64,000 nt of DNA from Angiostrongylus vasorum (Eukaryota; Nematoda; Chromadorea; Rhabditida; Metastrongylidae), in contig JADANN010000398.1 in NCBI GenBank assembly GCA_018806985.1, forward strand, positions 949,501 through 1,013,500, in the 5' to 3' direction. A model generated the notes under the pieces. The model did not search any database. It worked only from the letters and a program-made list of their open reading frames with translations, and was not told the DNA's origin. Below are positions 22,901 to 31,395 of the stretch, piece after piece. The translations under genes were made by a program, and so were the position numbers. Each line of letters begins with the position of its first letter. The first letter of the stretch is position 1.

Positions 22901-24308
22901 ATGGTTTCTGCTGATGAGCAATCCCAAACATATATGGATGGAAATTCCATGCACAATTGCAGGTCGAACAACGACAAGGGGATGTACTGAAAATGAGTCC
23001 ATAAACATCAAGGAGACTACAGAGAAAACAGATACAGAATGAAATAAAAGGTACGCTTATACCCATGTGATGAACAACGGAGAAGAAGAATGAGTGAAAA
23101 GAACCTCACGAACAAAAACGTCAATAGGTGAAACCGACTTGGGTAAAATTCTTGTTGAACACCCAAATCTCTCCATTCTGTGTAGGCCGTGGAACTCCAT
23201 GACCGTTGTAATGGAAGAGAACACGTTCGTCCTTCGCATTTCGTCGCATGCTTTGACAGAGTTTCCGCACGTCATCACCAGTCGGATCAGTTACTGACTT
23301 ATACCTTCACGGAAACAATGCGAACAACTTCAGCACATCAGCGAAAGTCTCCCACAAACCAAACGAAACATCACGAAAAATAGAAGATACCTGGCCCGTG
23401 GCTGCCACCTTTCATAGCTCTTTTGCAAAGAAGTAGCGATCTTAAATGCTGCTTTCTGCGGATTACAACTGTATGGGTCGACCCAAGCTTCCAGTCGAGC
23501 ACGAGCTGACGATTTCGGCACGGAATCTGGCGGATCTACTCCTGCAGTAAAAGAACATTCGGTTTTAAAAAGTAAACAGGCTTAACCCTCTTAACGGTTT
23601 ACCGCCTCATCGTTGCTGAAAGGTGTTCCTCGTTGTCGGAATGCAATGTTCAGCGGGGTGATTCATCCCCGACCTCCCTAAGCTGAGGAATCCGGCGCTT
23701 CCACTAGGAAACCCAGTTAGGAGTAATACTAGAATCCACCACCGTCCTGATATAAAACTAGTCGTGTGGTAGAAAATCTCCCTCTGACCCATAAGGGCAG
23801 GATTGCCTGCAGTGGCGACGACCTGCGCCAGATTTTGGTCAGGCTGACTTTGGGAATCCAGGGTACCACAATGTCTAAATCAACAAAATTCCGAAAAAAA
23901 GTGGAAACTATGCTGGGGCCCGCTGAACCAGTGAGGATGGGCCGTCCAAGTATCCAAGTAAGTAGGTAAAGAGGTGCAACACAGAGCAGAAATAAAAGTG
24001 TTGAGCAAAAAGGTCTGAAAACAATAACTGACCTATGTGGAGACAAAGCACGAGCGCAACAGACACCGTTTTCATTCGTTCTTTGCTATACCGCCTCCTA
24101 AAACTGCCGGACAAGAGTTACGATTATTTAACTTACAGTAAGCTTTTAAGACCACACACCATATGTCGCGCTCCTCTCCATCCTCTTTTATGCCAAGAAT
24201 ATCTTCTACATGACGGCCTTCTTGGAAGTATCGTGTTGTCAGCACATCGGTTTTCTCTAGGATTTCCATCTCACTGTGAACCTTCGATTTCATTATCGAA
24301 GCCATCAT
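10992..24308 (-). CDS. daf-15: Raptor, regulatory-associated protein of TOR (DAF-15 orthologue)
   Basis: Scaffold subunit of TORC1 that presents substrates to the TOR kinase in the cytoplasm and on lysosomes. Exons: 24308-24160, 24097-24033, 23541-23391, 23304-23139, 22986-22862, 20762-20723, 20654-20358, 19736-17651, 16473-15974, 15641-15561, 15482-15349, 14790-14433, 11770-11562, 11061-10992. They sum to 4,431 bases, keep phase throughout and give 1,476 residues (human 1,335). The caspase-like RNC domain (about 60-330) shows [34 protein letters not shown] and [18 protein letters not shown] repeats follow ([31 protein letters not shown]), then C-terminal WD40 blades (about 1,190-1,475: [22 protein letters not shown]). 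The 2,086-base central exon lacks introns. Long introns carry SINEs, family A copies and a mariner. The start at 24308 is the first in-frame Met and has no upstream support. The 40-base exon is the least certain. Confidence 0.95.
11131..11520 (-). repeat. Family A repeat inside a Raptor intron
   Basis: Full-length copy in the same orientation as the host gene, filling most of the last Raptor intron (11062-11561). It runs from the GATACTTGG end to the ACCGTTGGGAG terminal hairpin end. Confidence 0.8.
12522..12640 (-). repeat. SINE B, 3' fragment
   Basis: It matches the 3' half of SINE B (GCATTCGACTTCATCA, GGTGACTGAATGCATATCTGGCC) and lacks the tRNA-like head. It lies in the Raptor intron between 14432 and 11771. 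Confidence 0.65.
12955..13700 (+). mobile_element. Mariner transposase relic
   Basis: A broken plus-strand mariner-family transposase in a Raptor intron, antisense to the host gene. Recognisable parts are the helix-turn-helix end ([16 protein letters not shown]), the [13 protein letters not shown] linker, [19 protein letters not shown] (where intact elements have the first catalytic Asp; here Tyr replaces it) and [15 protein letters not shown]. Stops and frameshifts follow, although traces run to about 13700. It cannot be active. Confidence 0.8.
13961..14228 (-). repeat. SINE B copy
   Basis: A nearly complete copy from the 3' end (CTCGGTGTTGACCAATCCC) to the tRNA-like head (GTGCTACGTGCGC on the plus strand). 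It sits in the same Raptor intron as the mariner. Confidence 0.75.
14862..15162 (-). repeat. SINE B copy with target-site duplication
   Basis: Full-length SINE B flanked by ATTCAGTTATTA (14850-14861) and ATTCAGTCATTA (15163-15174), a 12 bp target-site duplication with one mismatch. That supports retrotransposition into this Raptor intron (14791-15348). Confidence 0.8.
15714..15902 (+). repeat. SINE C (tRNA-like) copy
   Basis: The head GGACCCGCATGGTGTGGTGG resembles a tRNA A-box region. GCGTTCGTTCCCC resembles a B-box. The body is CAGCACCATTGTGGTTGTA. It lies in the Raptor intron 15642-15973, antisense to the gene. Confidence 0.75.
20811..21061 (-). repeat. Family A repeat, truncated
   Basis: It carries the GATACTTGGATGGTCCGTCC end and the middle, including the CCAGGACGGTGGTGGATCCTGG hairpin, then stops. 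The terminal-hairpin end is missing. It lies in the Raptor intron between 22861 and 20763. Confidence 0.75.
21461..21728 (-). repeat. SINE B copy
   Basis: From the 3' end (GCTTTCGGCGTTGATCAATC) to the tRNA-like head (CAGCGCGTCACACGCGCCC on the plus strand). A family A copy begins 35 bases later, so both elements piled into one Raptor intron. Confidence 0.8.
21763..22145 (+). repeat. Family A repeat, full-length copy
   Basis: The copy runs from CCTCCCAACGGTTTACCGCC to GTTCAAGTATCAAGTAAG, antisense to Raptor in whose intron it lies. The internal hairpin is partly changed. Confidence 0.8.
22535..22763 (-). repeat. SINE B copy with small internal deletion
   Basis: Both family ends are present. 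A stretch around CCACCGATGTATCGAGCCAG is shortened and replaced by CTACCCGCCGACCGGCC. Confidence 0.7.
23588..23967 (+). repeat. Family A repeat, full-length copy
   Basis: It lies in the Raptor intron 23542-24032, between exons 2 and 3, antisense to the gene. It ends in GGGCCGTCCAAGTATCCAAGTAAGTAGG. Confidence 0.8.
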
Positions 24309-25911
24309 GAGAACTTCATCCAGAAAATCGAAAGAAAAAACATTTGCTGTGTGCCGTAATGTCAAATAAGACAACAATCACTTCACACTGCCTCAATAGG
24401 TGTGTCGTAACCAATATGATCATTTCATTTAACAGAAATGTGGTGGGTAGCGAGCATGGTGTTGGTTTGACCCCGTTCACCAAACCTTTCATCCTTCCAA
24501 GGTCAGAAAAATTGGTACTCAGAAATCTCTCGGCTCATCTTGCTTTCTCCAATAGACATGGGAACACTGGAGTACACCTATATTCGGACTCAAGGGAAAA
24601 TCAACTCGGTCAGCATCCAACGACACCCATGAAAGGGCAAGAAATCCTCGCGCTGCAGCCTGCAACCGAATCCACACCTTAAACCTCGAAGACCTCCGTG
24701 GACTATGACAGCGAGGAAACGAATATAGTGTAAGAAGTGTTGCATGGGATCCGTGGGGGTAGACGTGAAGGCGGGTCGTTTAAAAAAATTTAAAACGATC
24801 TAACAGTTACTAATTAAGCAAAATCCATGTTCAGGAATCAAATCAAGACGATCTCCATCTACACACTCTCTACGGACAGACATATCTTCCAATGTTAAAC
24901 TTTTGTGTTTTCACTAAGTTCAGGAACTTTATCACCAGGCCCATGGTCTCTCCCAAGTCCAACCTCGGATGATACAATTACCGCTAGCGGGTTATCAACA
25001 GGGGTCGCAGACAAAAATCCCATGTAAATACGACAAGGCCACCAAAGTACTGGCCACCCAAAGTACTATCTCAGTTTGAAAGATCAAACCAGATGGTCTA
25101 CATTCCCTTTACATGATACCTCCCGTCGAAGAACAATCTGATCAAATCGCAACCTTTTCATGACGGACACCGGGAAGCTCGAATGACTGGAACGAAACGT
25201 CGCATACAGCTCTGCCAATCCAGGAACTCATTCATGGACGGAGATCTGCTTCCACGATTTCTTCAGGAAAGGAACCACATCTAGAGAATTCACACTATGT
25301 AGAACTTTTTTCAGTGCCAATACTAGGCCACTACAGATCAACAAGTGAGCAACATCACACTGAAGAAAGGGGCAGATCACATCCTAACCACCGCTTCTTC
25401 TTCGTACGTTCATCACCTTGTTTGCCCCAACTAAGAACAACAAACTAGTGGTGTGATGTACCAGCACTACAATGTAGTACACTGTACATTGTACTACATT
25501 GCGAGTATTGGAACCACTTTAGAAGTAACCACACACCCAACAAACAAATGATAAACATGTACCAGGCAGCGCAAACTACTTCTCCAACTGCAATCTCTGC
25601 CCTGCAGAAACTAACATCCTGTCTACATGCTCACCTAGTATAGGGTTCGTTCCCCAGAATCCACTGTTATTTTGGCCCCTTTCAGTATTGCAGATATTAA
25701 TATAGGTCGAACAACCACACTAGGAGTCCCTTATTTCTAAGTACGTGATACAAATCTTCGGATAGTTCTCTTGTCTCTTGACATATTTATATATCTACGA
25801 ATGGCTACAAGATAACAGCTTTAATTATGCACATCTTCCGAAGAAAATTTCGGATGTCTCATTAACAGATCATAATTCAAACAACGATTTATCAAACAAC
25901 AAATCAACAAT
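24309..25911. other. Intergenic region between rpl-12 and Raptor
   Basis: Upstream of the Raptor start codon. A decayed SINE B-like piece lies near 24440-24530 (CACCAAACCTTTCATCC, GGTACTCAG). The remainder to 25770 has no gene or repeat I can name. Any Raptor promoter or trans-splice acceptor should lie in the first few hundred bases, but no clear TTTCAG acceptor is seen next to the ATG. Confidence 0.4.
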
Positions 25912-26695
25912 TTACTCGGCAGGAATTTCTATTTCACCGCTTGTAATTTGCTCTATAATATCGTGCGGATGCTGCCCATCAATGGTGCAACCAACAGACT
26001 GGGCTGTCCCAAGAATTTCCTTCACTGTACCCTCTAACTTCCTTGCCATAGATCGCGGCCTCATGATCCGAGCAATCTTGATGATCGAGTCAAGAGTAAG
26101 GTCACCATTGTGCTTCACTAAAATCAACACTAAATAAAAGCATGAACCAACCACTAAGAGAGGTCCTCCACGTGGAAAAAGAGAACTCACTAAAATTACA
26201 CCTGTTGCATGCGTTACCAGTCTATGCAAAAACAAAAGACTGGGGGATAAGAGCATATGGACTCTCGACCCTTCGCCTAAGGTGCATACCGTTCTTAACC
26301 TTCTTCCGATCACGAGGCGGTTCCTTGAGCTCCTTTACCAGCAGCGACGCAGCTGACGGTACAACGTCTATCTTTGCAACACGGTTCTGTATGGTGAGTT
26401 TGCACGTGACCTTCAATCCTTTCCAATCCTGAGTGGCTTTCGCAATGTCATCACCGACTTTCTTCGGTGAAAGACCCAATGGTCCGACTTTGGGGGCGAG
26501 CGCCGACGTAGCACCGACTTCGCCACCGACGCAACGCAAATACACTGAAAACGAGGTAGAAAAGGGCGAATACATTAATTAGAAGTTGAAACTAAACTGA
26601 AAACTACTTAAGGAAAGGCGGAATCAACAGCATGAGACATAATGACGTATGAACCTACCAATTTTAATCTCACTAGGGTCGAACTTTGGGGGCAT
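25912..26695 (-). CDS. rpl-12: Ribosomal protein uL11 (eukaryotic L12)
   Basis: Large-subunit ribosomal protein at the base of the stalk, where it helps bind the GTPase translation factors. Three exons (26695-26659, 26544-26290, 26117-25912) keep phase and total 498 bases, giving 165 residues, the usual length for eukaryotic uL11. The N terminus is [12 protein letters not shown]. Family signatures are [41 protein letters not shown] and [11 protein letters not shown], the last followed by a His-Pro-His segment. Introns are about 114 and 172 bases with standard ends. A GGTTAG lies one base before the ATG and is a candidate trans-splice acceptor. It is divergent from lin-54. Confidence 0.97.
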
Positions 26696-27622
26696 TCTAA
26701 CCTTTGACGCTCAATGGAGTACAGCACCAGAAAGTGATCCTAGCGGCAATGACGAAATAAGGCGCCATTTTGCTGCGTATCACCGTTCTTTATAGTCGAC
26801 GCGCCCACCGTTTTGCGCGCGCTTTTTGAATACAAAATTATCATCTGGCTGCATAATTTTTTTAAAAAAGCTTTAGTCTTATGTTTCGAAATTTTTGAGG
26901 AGAGATTGCCGATATTCGACAAGCTTTAGTTTAAGTACGATGTAGTGGTAACTTCTTCACTACATATCCATGTGAAAATGATGGGTATTGACCCGTTCTG
27001 TAATTCTGGAGTGAAACACAGCGGCATTCTCAACAGAGTTGGTCTAAAGGTGGTTGGGAAGCGATTAAAAATATGTGTTTAATTATCTGAGCTACACGAG
27101 GTTGATAAATTGATTGTCGACTAAAAATAGTCAAATCATAAGTATTGGAAAAAATCACGTTGAGTAGTGATTTTCCGAAGTCGTTGTGCAATTTTTCTTT
27201 CGGATGTTGATCAGGTGTTAGCCTCCTTAGTCTGGAAAGTAGGCAGGGTTAGGCTGACTGTGTTTGTTGATTTTTGGAATAAACTTGTTAAACAAGACAT
27301 GGCCTGTCGTCTGGCGAACTGTTCTTCCTCAGGATCAGCGTTCCGCTTCTATGTCCGAGACGAATGGTGAATGTGTTCATGGCATGGAAAGCAATAGAGA
27401 GCCTTTGGTGGGTTCAGTTTTTCTACCTTTAGACCAAAACCAAGGAAGAGTCTGCTATGAAAAGTCCTGTTTAACTCGTTGTGGATAGGATTTCGCTGTA
27501 TTTAGAGTTCTGTAGCTTCTTAGAGTTCCTTTATACAAACTTTCGATGGTTTTCCCAGCTGTTCGAGAAATTAGAGAAAGAACGTTGTTATTGAAGTACT
27601 GAAGTCTCCTGAAATTGTCAGT
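26696..27622. promoter_or_regulatory. Divergent intergenic region between rpl-12 and lin-54
   Basis: About 0.93 kb separate the two start codons, which face away from each other, so both promoters must lie here or be shared. No clear TATA box or named operator was recognised. The part near rpl-12 is GC-richer (CGACGCGCCCACC around 26797). Confidence 0.45.
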
Positions 27623-27937
27623 ATGCCTTGCTATGTTCTTGGAGTAGAAGGCAGCAAGTCCTACCAGAATTTTCAGGTTTTTGATCAGGTTTTGGTAGGT
27701 GAAGATGGAGAACCTCTTTACCTTGAAGGAGAAGAATATGGAGTATTCCATGAAGAAGAGTATATCCGGCTTGAAGATGGCACTTTTGTTCAGGCTAATC
27801 AACATTCACTAATGTCCCAGGTGAAGATTAACAGATTCATTTGAACTGTTGAACTTAGACTGTACATTTGTTCTACCTCTTTTTTTCTCTCTTTTTTTCT
27901 TTTTTTTCTTTCCTTTTTTCCTTTCTTTTTTTTCCTC

Positions 27938-27973
<36 letters not shown>

Positions 27974-30693
27974 TACTTCTTTCTCGCACACATCCATGAT
28001 GATGATAAGATCTCGGCGATTGTTAGGTTGGTTTCCTTACGACTTTCATGCGTTTCATTGGCAGGCTTCTCAGTCTTCCGAGCCACAGATGTTGCAAGTG
28101 CAGCTACCTCCAGTGCCACAACAGATGACAGCGGAACCTACACCTCAGTTCCAAGCTCATCATCCTATTCAGCAACAGCAAACTTATCCCGCACAAGTTC
28201 CTTCACAAGTTCCTCACGTAAGAATGTAACATTATTATCCTAAAAATGCTTAGAAGTTTGTCCTTCGATAAGCTTTCGTCTTGTTTATGGACGATGGGCA
28301 GTTCAGATGTGTGTCCCTACCATTCGCCTACATGAAGAATAATTGCTGTTGCCTATATATCCATGAAGCTTGTTTGCTAGACAATACATCCAATAAAATA
28401 AATCTTATTTTGGTAAGGTTCCTCGGTTCAAGTCGAATCTCGTGAAGACCACATCCGTCAGCGAGCAGTTCACCTGCAATGTGAGCTTGTCATGTATCTT
28501 GTTTCCCGTCTGGGAGTATGCTCCGTGGGAATGCTTTCTCTTTGTTTCACTTCGTTTAGGTGCCACAACAGTCTTTCGAGTTGCTGAACAACTCAAGCGT
28601 TCTCAGTCTTGCTCATGTAAACTCCAACATATCGAAGCCGTTCTCTTCATCACCGTCATCTAGCACCGTTTATCCGATCCCATCCACCCAAACCATACAA
28701 TCCAAGCCTCGAAAGAAGCCTTTACCGGGTCAACGGAAACCCTGTAATTGTACAAAGTCCATGTGCTTGAAACTTTATTGTGATTGTTTCGCAAACGGCG
28801 AATTTTGTCTGGATTGTAACTGCAAAGATTGTCATAACAATTTGGAACACGACGCCGATCGATCTAAGGCCATTAAACAATCCTTGGAAAGAAATCCGAA
28901 CGCATTTAAGCCGAAAATAGGTGGGTACTGCTTTGTCTTCGTTAACAAGTCATAGTCTTCTATTGATGTTTTCTTATTTTGTAGTGAATATTTGTAAAAG
29001 GAAACCTGTTTTAAGGTGTGAAGAGTGGGAAGGTGGACGCTGAAAGGCTACACCAGAAGGGATGTCACTGTAAGAAGAGCGGATGCTTGAAGAACTACTG
29101 CGAATGTTTTGAAGCCAAAGTACCATGCACTAGTCGATGTAAATGCCATGGTTGCCAGAACACTGAGATGGATCGTGTAAACCGCAACGATAGGTTGGCG
29201 ACGTGCTTTTTCTTGCTGGAATCACAATTTTTGTCGTCACTTTTTATTTACTGCCTATTCTTTCTGGGTGACAGGATATTACGTGAAATATAACTATAAT
29301 GATGCTGAGTTATTTGCAAAACTGCGAACCAGTGGTGTCTGCGGTGGGAACAGAATACGCTATTGCCTTTTCCGGGGGTTGACGCGTTCACCATCACACC
29401 ATGCGGGTCCTTCGTTTCCCCCTGTCTCTCAACCGTGTTATTGATCTATGGGTGCTATGAGCAATCACCCGTCAACAGGAGTGATTTGACCGGCACAAAT
29501 CGGCATTGAACCCAGTTAAGCTGAAGGTTTGGTATAAATTACAATGTCGTCACTTTCTTTGACTCACTTTTACGTGAGTTCTACCTCCCACCCGGAAATA
29601 CCAACCGTCCTGAGTTTTGCAAATATCTCAGCACCATTATGGTCATTTTGTCCTTGGAATTTATCTTTTCAGAATCGGTTCGAATAGTTCTGCTCTGATG
29701 AGCTTGGCAAACGCTGCTTCATCCTTGACAACCGGTTCACCATCATCCCCCTTATCAGAAAACGACTCCGATCCTGATTCGTCTTCTGCTCGTTTTGATC
29801 CACGATCGTAAGTCCTGAGTTAAAAATTTCATTTGCAAGGTCAACTGTTCATTGTCACCGTAGCGTTTGAAATATGTCGAAATCTAGTAAGCAAATTTTA
29901 ACGTTTTGTGAATTGTTTTATTTAGATATCCTTGGTTTTACATGACCGACGAGGTAATCGAAGCCGCTACTTTATGCCTTGTAGCTCAAGCTGAAGAATC
30001 GGTTTGTCTTCCTATAGGTGTAGTTAATTTAGTATAGGTTCACTGTTAGCATTTATATCAGTTCCGTCAATCATCGAGTTGTCCGTTCGGGTACTAGTAA
30101 AGTTCCCATTCATCTCAGCTGCATTCAGCGCTTTCCACTAACCTCTACTCGTTATTGGGTTATGGAAAGCAGAGCATTTCTGGTATTAGATGAGAATGTG
30201 GCCAATTTTATTCTGTGGGATCTCGTTAGGTAACAGTGAACGGCTTGCCTATTAGAGGCTATTTGAAATTGGATCATATGTATTCCTAGTGGCTTCATTA
30301 TTGGCTGGATTAAGTGTAAAGTAGAATAAACATACAAGCACAGCTACGAATATATGAACAGAATGAGATTAGAGGTGTCTAAGGTTTTCTGCCGCAGCTG
30401 ATATGGGATGCCATCTACATAGTACTTTTGCATCTGAGAACATTAAGTGGTTATTTTTAGTTCGCCTTTAATCCCTGCCCACCTCGTAAAAACGTGTAGG
30501 TTATCGAGTCTATGATCTCTGTGTTTCGCACGCAATGGGAATGGTTTATCTTTACCTACACCAAGGCCTTTTTCAGTTATCTGGTTGCTCCGGTGAAGTT
30601 AATGACGTTATCGTGGAAGAAATGGAACGAATGGTGTTAGGAGAGTTTGGTCGATGCTTGCAAGAAATAATTTCAAATTCATCTGAAACATAA
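27623..30693 (+). CDS. lin-54: LIN-54, DNA-binding subunit of the DREAM/MuvB complex
   Basis: Binds CHR-type promoter elements and anchors the DREAM complex, which represses cell-cycle and germline genes. Seven exons keep phase (27623-27820, 28065-28217, 28560-28920, 29016-29193, 29673-29807, 29926-30001, 30577-30693) and encode 405 residues, close to the C. elegans protein. Tandem cysteine-rich CXC domains (tesmin type) are clear: the first has [19 protein letters not shown], the second [18 protein letters not shown], joined by the conserved linker [10 protein letters not shown]. The C terminus ([20 protein letters not shown]) matches the family's helical tail. The N-terminal exons are acidic then Gln/Pro-rich. 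The start follows TTGTCAG-T, a likely trans-splice acceptor. One intron carries a CT-rich run and another a SINE C. Confidence 0.95.
27880..27985 (+). repeat. Pyrimidine-rich simple repeat (TTTCT/CTTT)n
   Basis: About 100 bases of nearly pure C and T, ending in a regular CTTT array, in the first lin-54 intron on the coding strand. Such tracts can form triplex DNA or bind pyrimidine-tract proteins. Here it may simply be slippage. Confidence 0.85.
29272..29425 (-). repeat. SINE C copy
   Basis: Reverse-orientation SINE C in a lin-54 intron, from the 3' end (GGATATTACGTGAAATATAA) to the head (CACCATCACACCATGCGGGTCC). A scrap of the same family is at about 29600-29645. Confidence 0.7.
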
Positions 30694-30735
30694 ATGATGG
30701 TGTCCAGTTCTTTCTGTATGGTTCATTATTTTATG

Positions 30736-30741
30736 AATAAA
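30736..30741 (+). terminator. Poly(A) signal of lin-54
   Basis: AATAAA lies 43 bases after the lin-54 stop codon, a normal distance for nematode 3' ends. Confidence 0.7.
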
Positions 30742-30929
30742 ATTTTTATAAAGCTGATTCTTTGTCTAAGCAATTTATCGGCAGTGTGGTTTCCAGTGCC
30801 ATTATTTTTTGGACCTAGAAATGATTACTGGTAGTGATTCGATCGCACAGTAATATTACAGTGGTGTGTAATTGCCTTCGTAGGTTGAATCCGATGAAGC
30901 GGAAGACATAGAATTGTTATTTCTTTATT

Positions 30930-31115
30930 AACGATCAAGCCAGCGTTTAGGCGGATTTAGCCTTCCTCAGAGCCTGGAAAGGTCAAGTTGTTTGCAGTCT
31001 ACCCAGTCAAACACCTCAATATCCAAACGGAGGACGTGTTTGGGTGGGTAGATTGCGGTGAACTTGACCTTTCCAGGCTCTTGGGAAGGCCTAATCCCCC
31101 GAAACGTCAGCTTTT
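30930..31115. repeat. Palindrome with outward hammerhead-like ends
   Basis: Arms AGCCTGGAAAGGTCAAGTT (from 30971) and AACTTGACCTTTCCAGGCT (ending 31079) are perfect complements for 19 bases, with further matches inside (CTACCC/GGGTAG, CAAACAC/GTGTTTG). Hammerhead-like folds lie outside each arm, on the minus strand (about 30936-30975) and plus strand (31075-31113). It is another head-to-head pair, with a core different from the 9.6-10.2 kb elements. Confidence 0.7.
31075..31113 (+). ncRNA. Hammerhead-like motif with mutated first core block
   Basis: Stem I AGGCT/AGCTT, core CTTGGGA (expected CTGANGA), then A, stem II GGC with CCC, core GAA, stem III ACGT and a C at the cleavage position. The minus-strand partner at about 30936-30975 has the reverse pattern: CTGAGGA intact and GGC/GCC stem II intact, but GAA changed to TAA. 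Each copy keeps what the other lost. Confidence 0.55.
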
Positions 31116-31395
31116 CAGAAGTGGAAAAATAAAATAACACCTCGTGTTTGCTCAGTAGGATTATAAAGAATCTTTCGATCAATGCCGAGGTTAATAGAAA
31201 GTTGGTCGTGGGAATTACATAAAACTGGTTTGGCAGGTCTGTTCATTGTCTGCTTGCTTTCCGTAAACGTTATACTGTTGTAAATATACGGTGCAAAATT
31301 CCAATTTCTCTATTGCAGATTTCAGGAAAACAGATTAGGGAGGGGGTAATCTGGTGGTTTAACTCTTCATTCAAGGTCTATTCGTAGTTCAGTAT

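Noticed and set aside
24680..25770. Possible exons or LINE pieces between Raptor and rpl-12
   Set aside because: Frames are short and frameshifted. I could not match any family segment with confidence.
27900..27985. CRISPR array or tandem satellite
   Set aside because: It is a pure microsatellite without spacers, and the genome is eukaryotic.
27809..27997. Lys/Arg/Glu-rich minus-strand frame
   Set aside because: It is the translation of the CT-rich simple repeat in a lin-54 intron.
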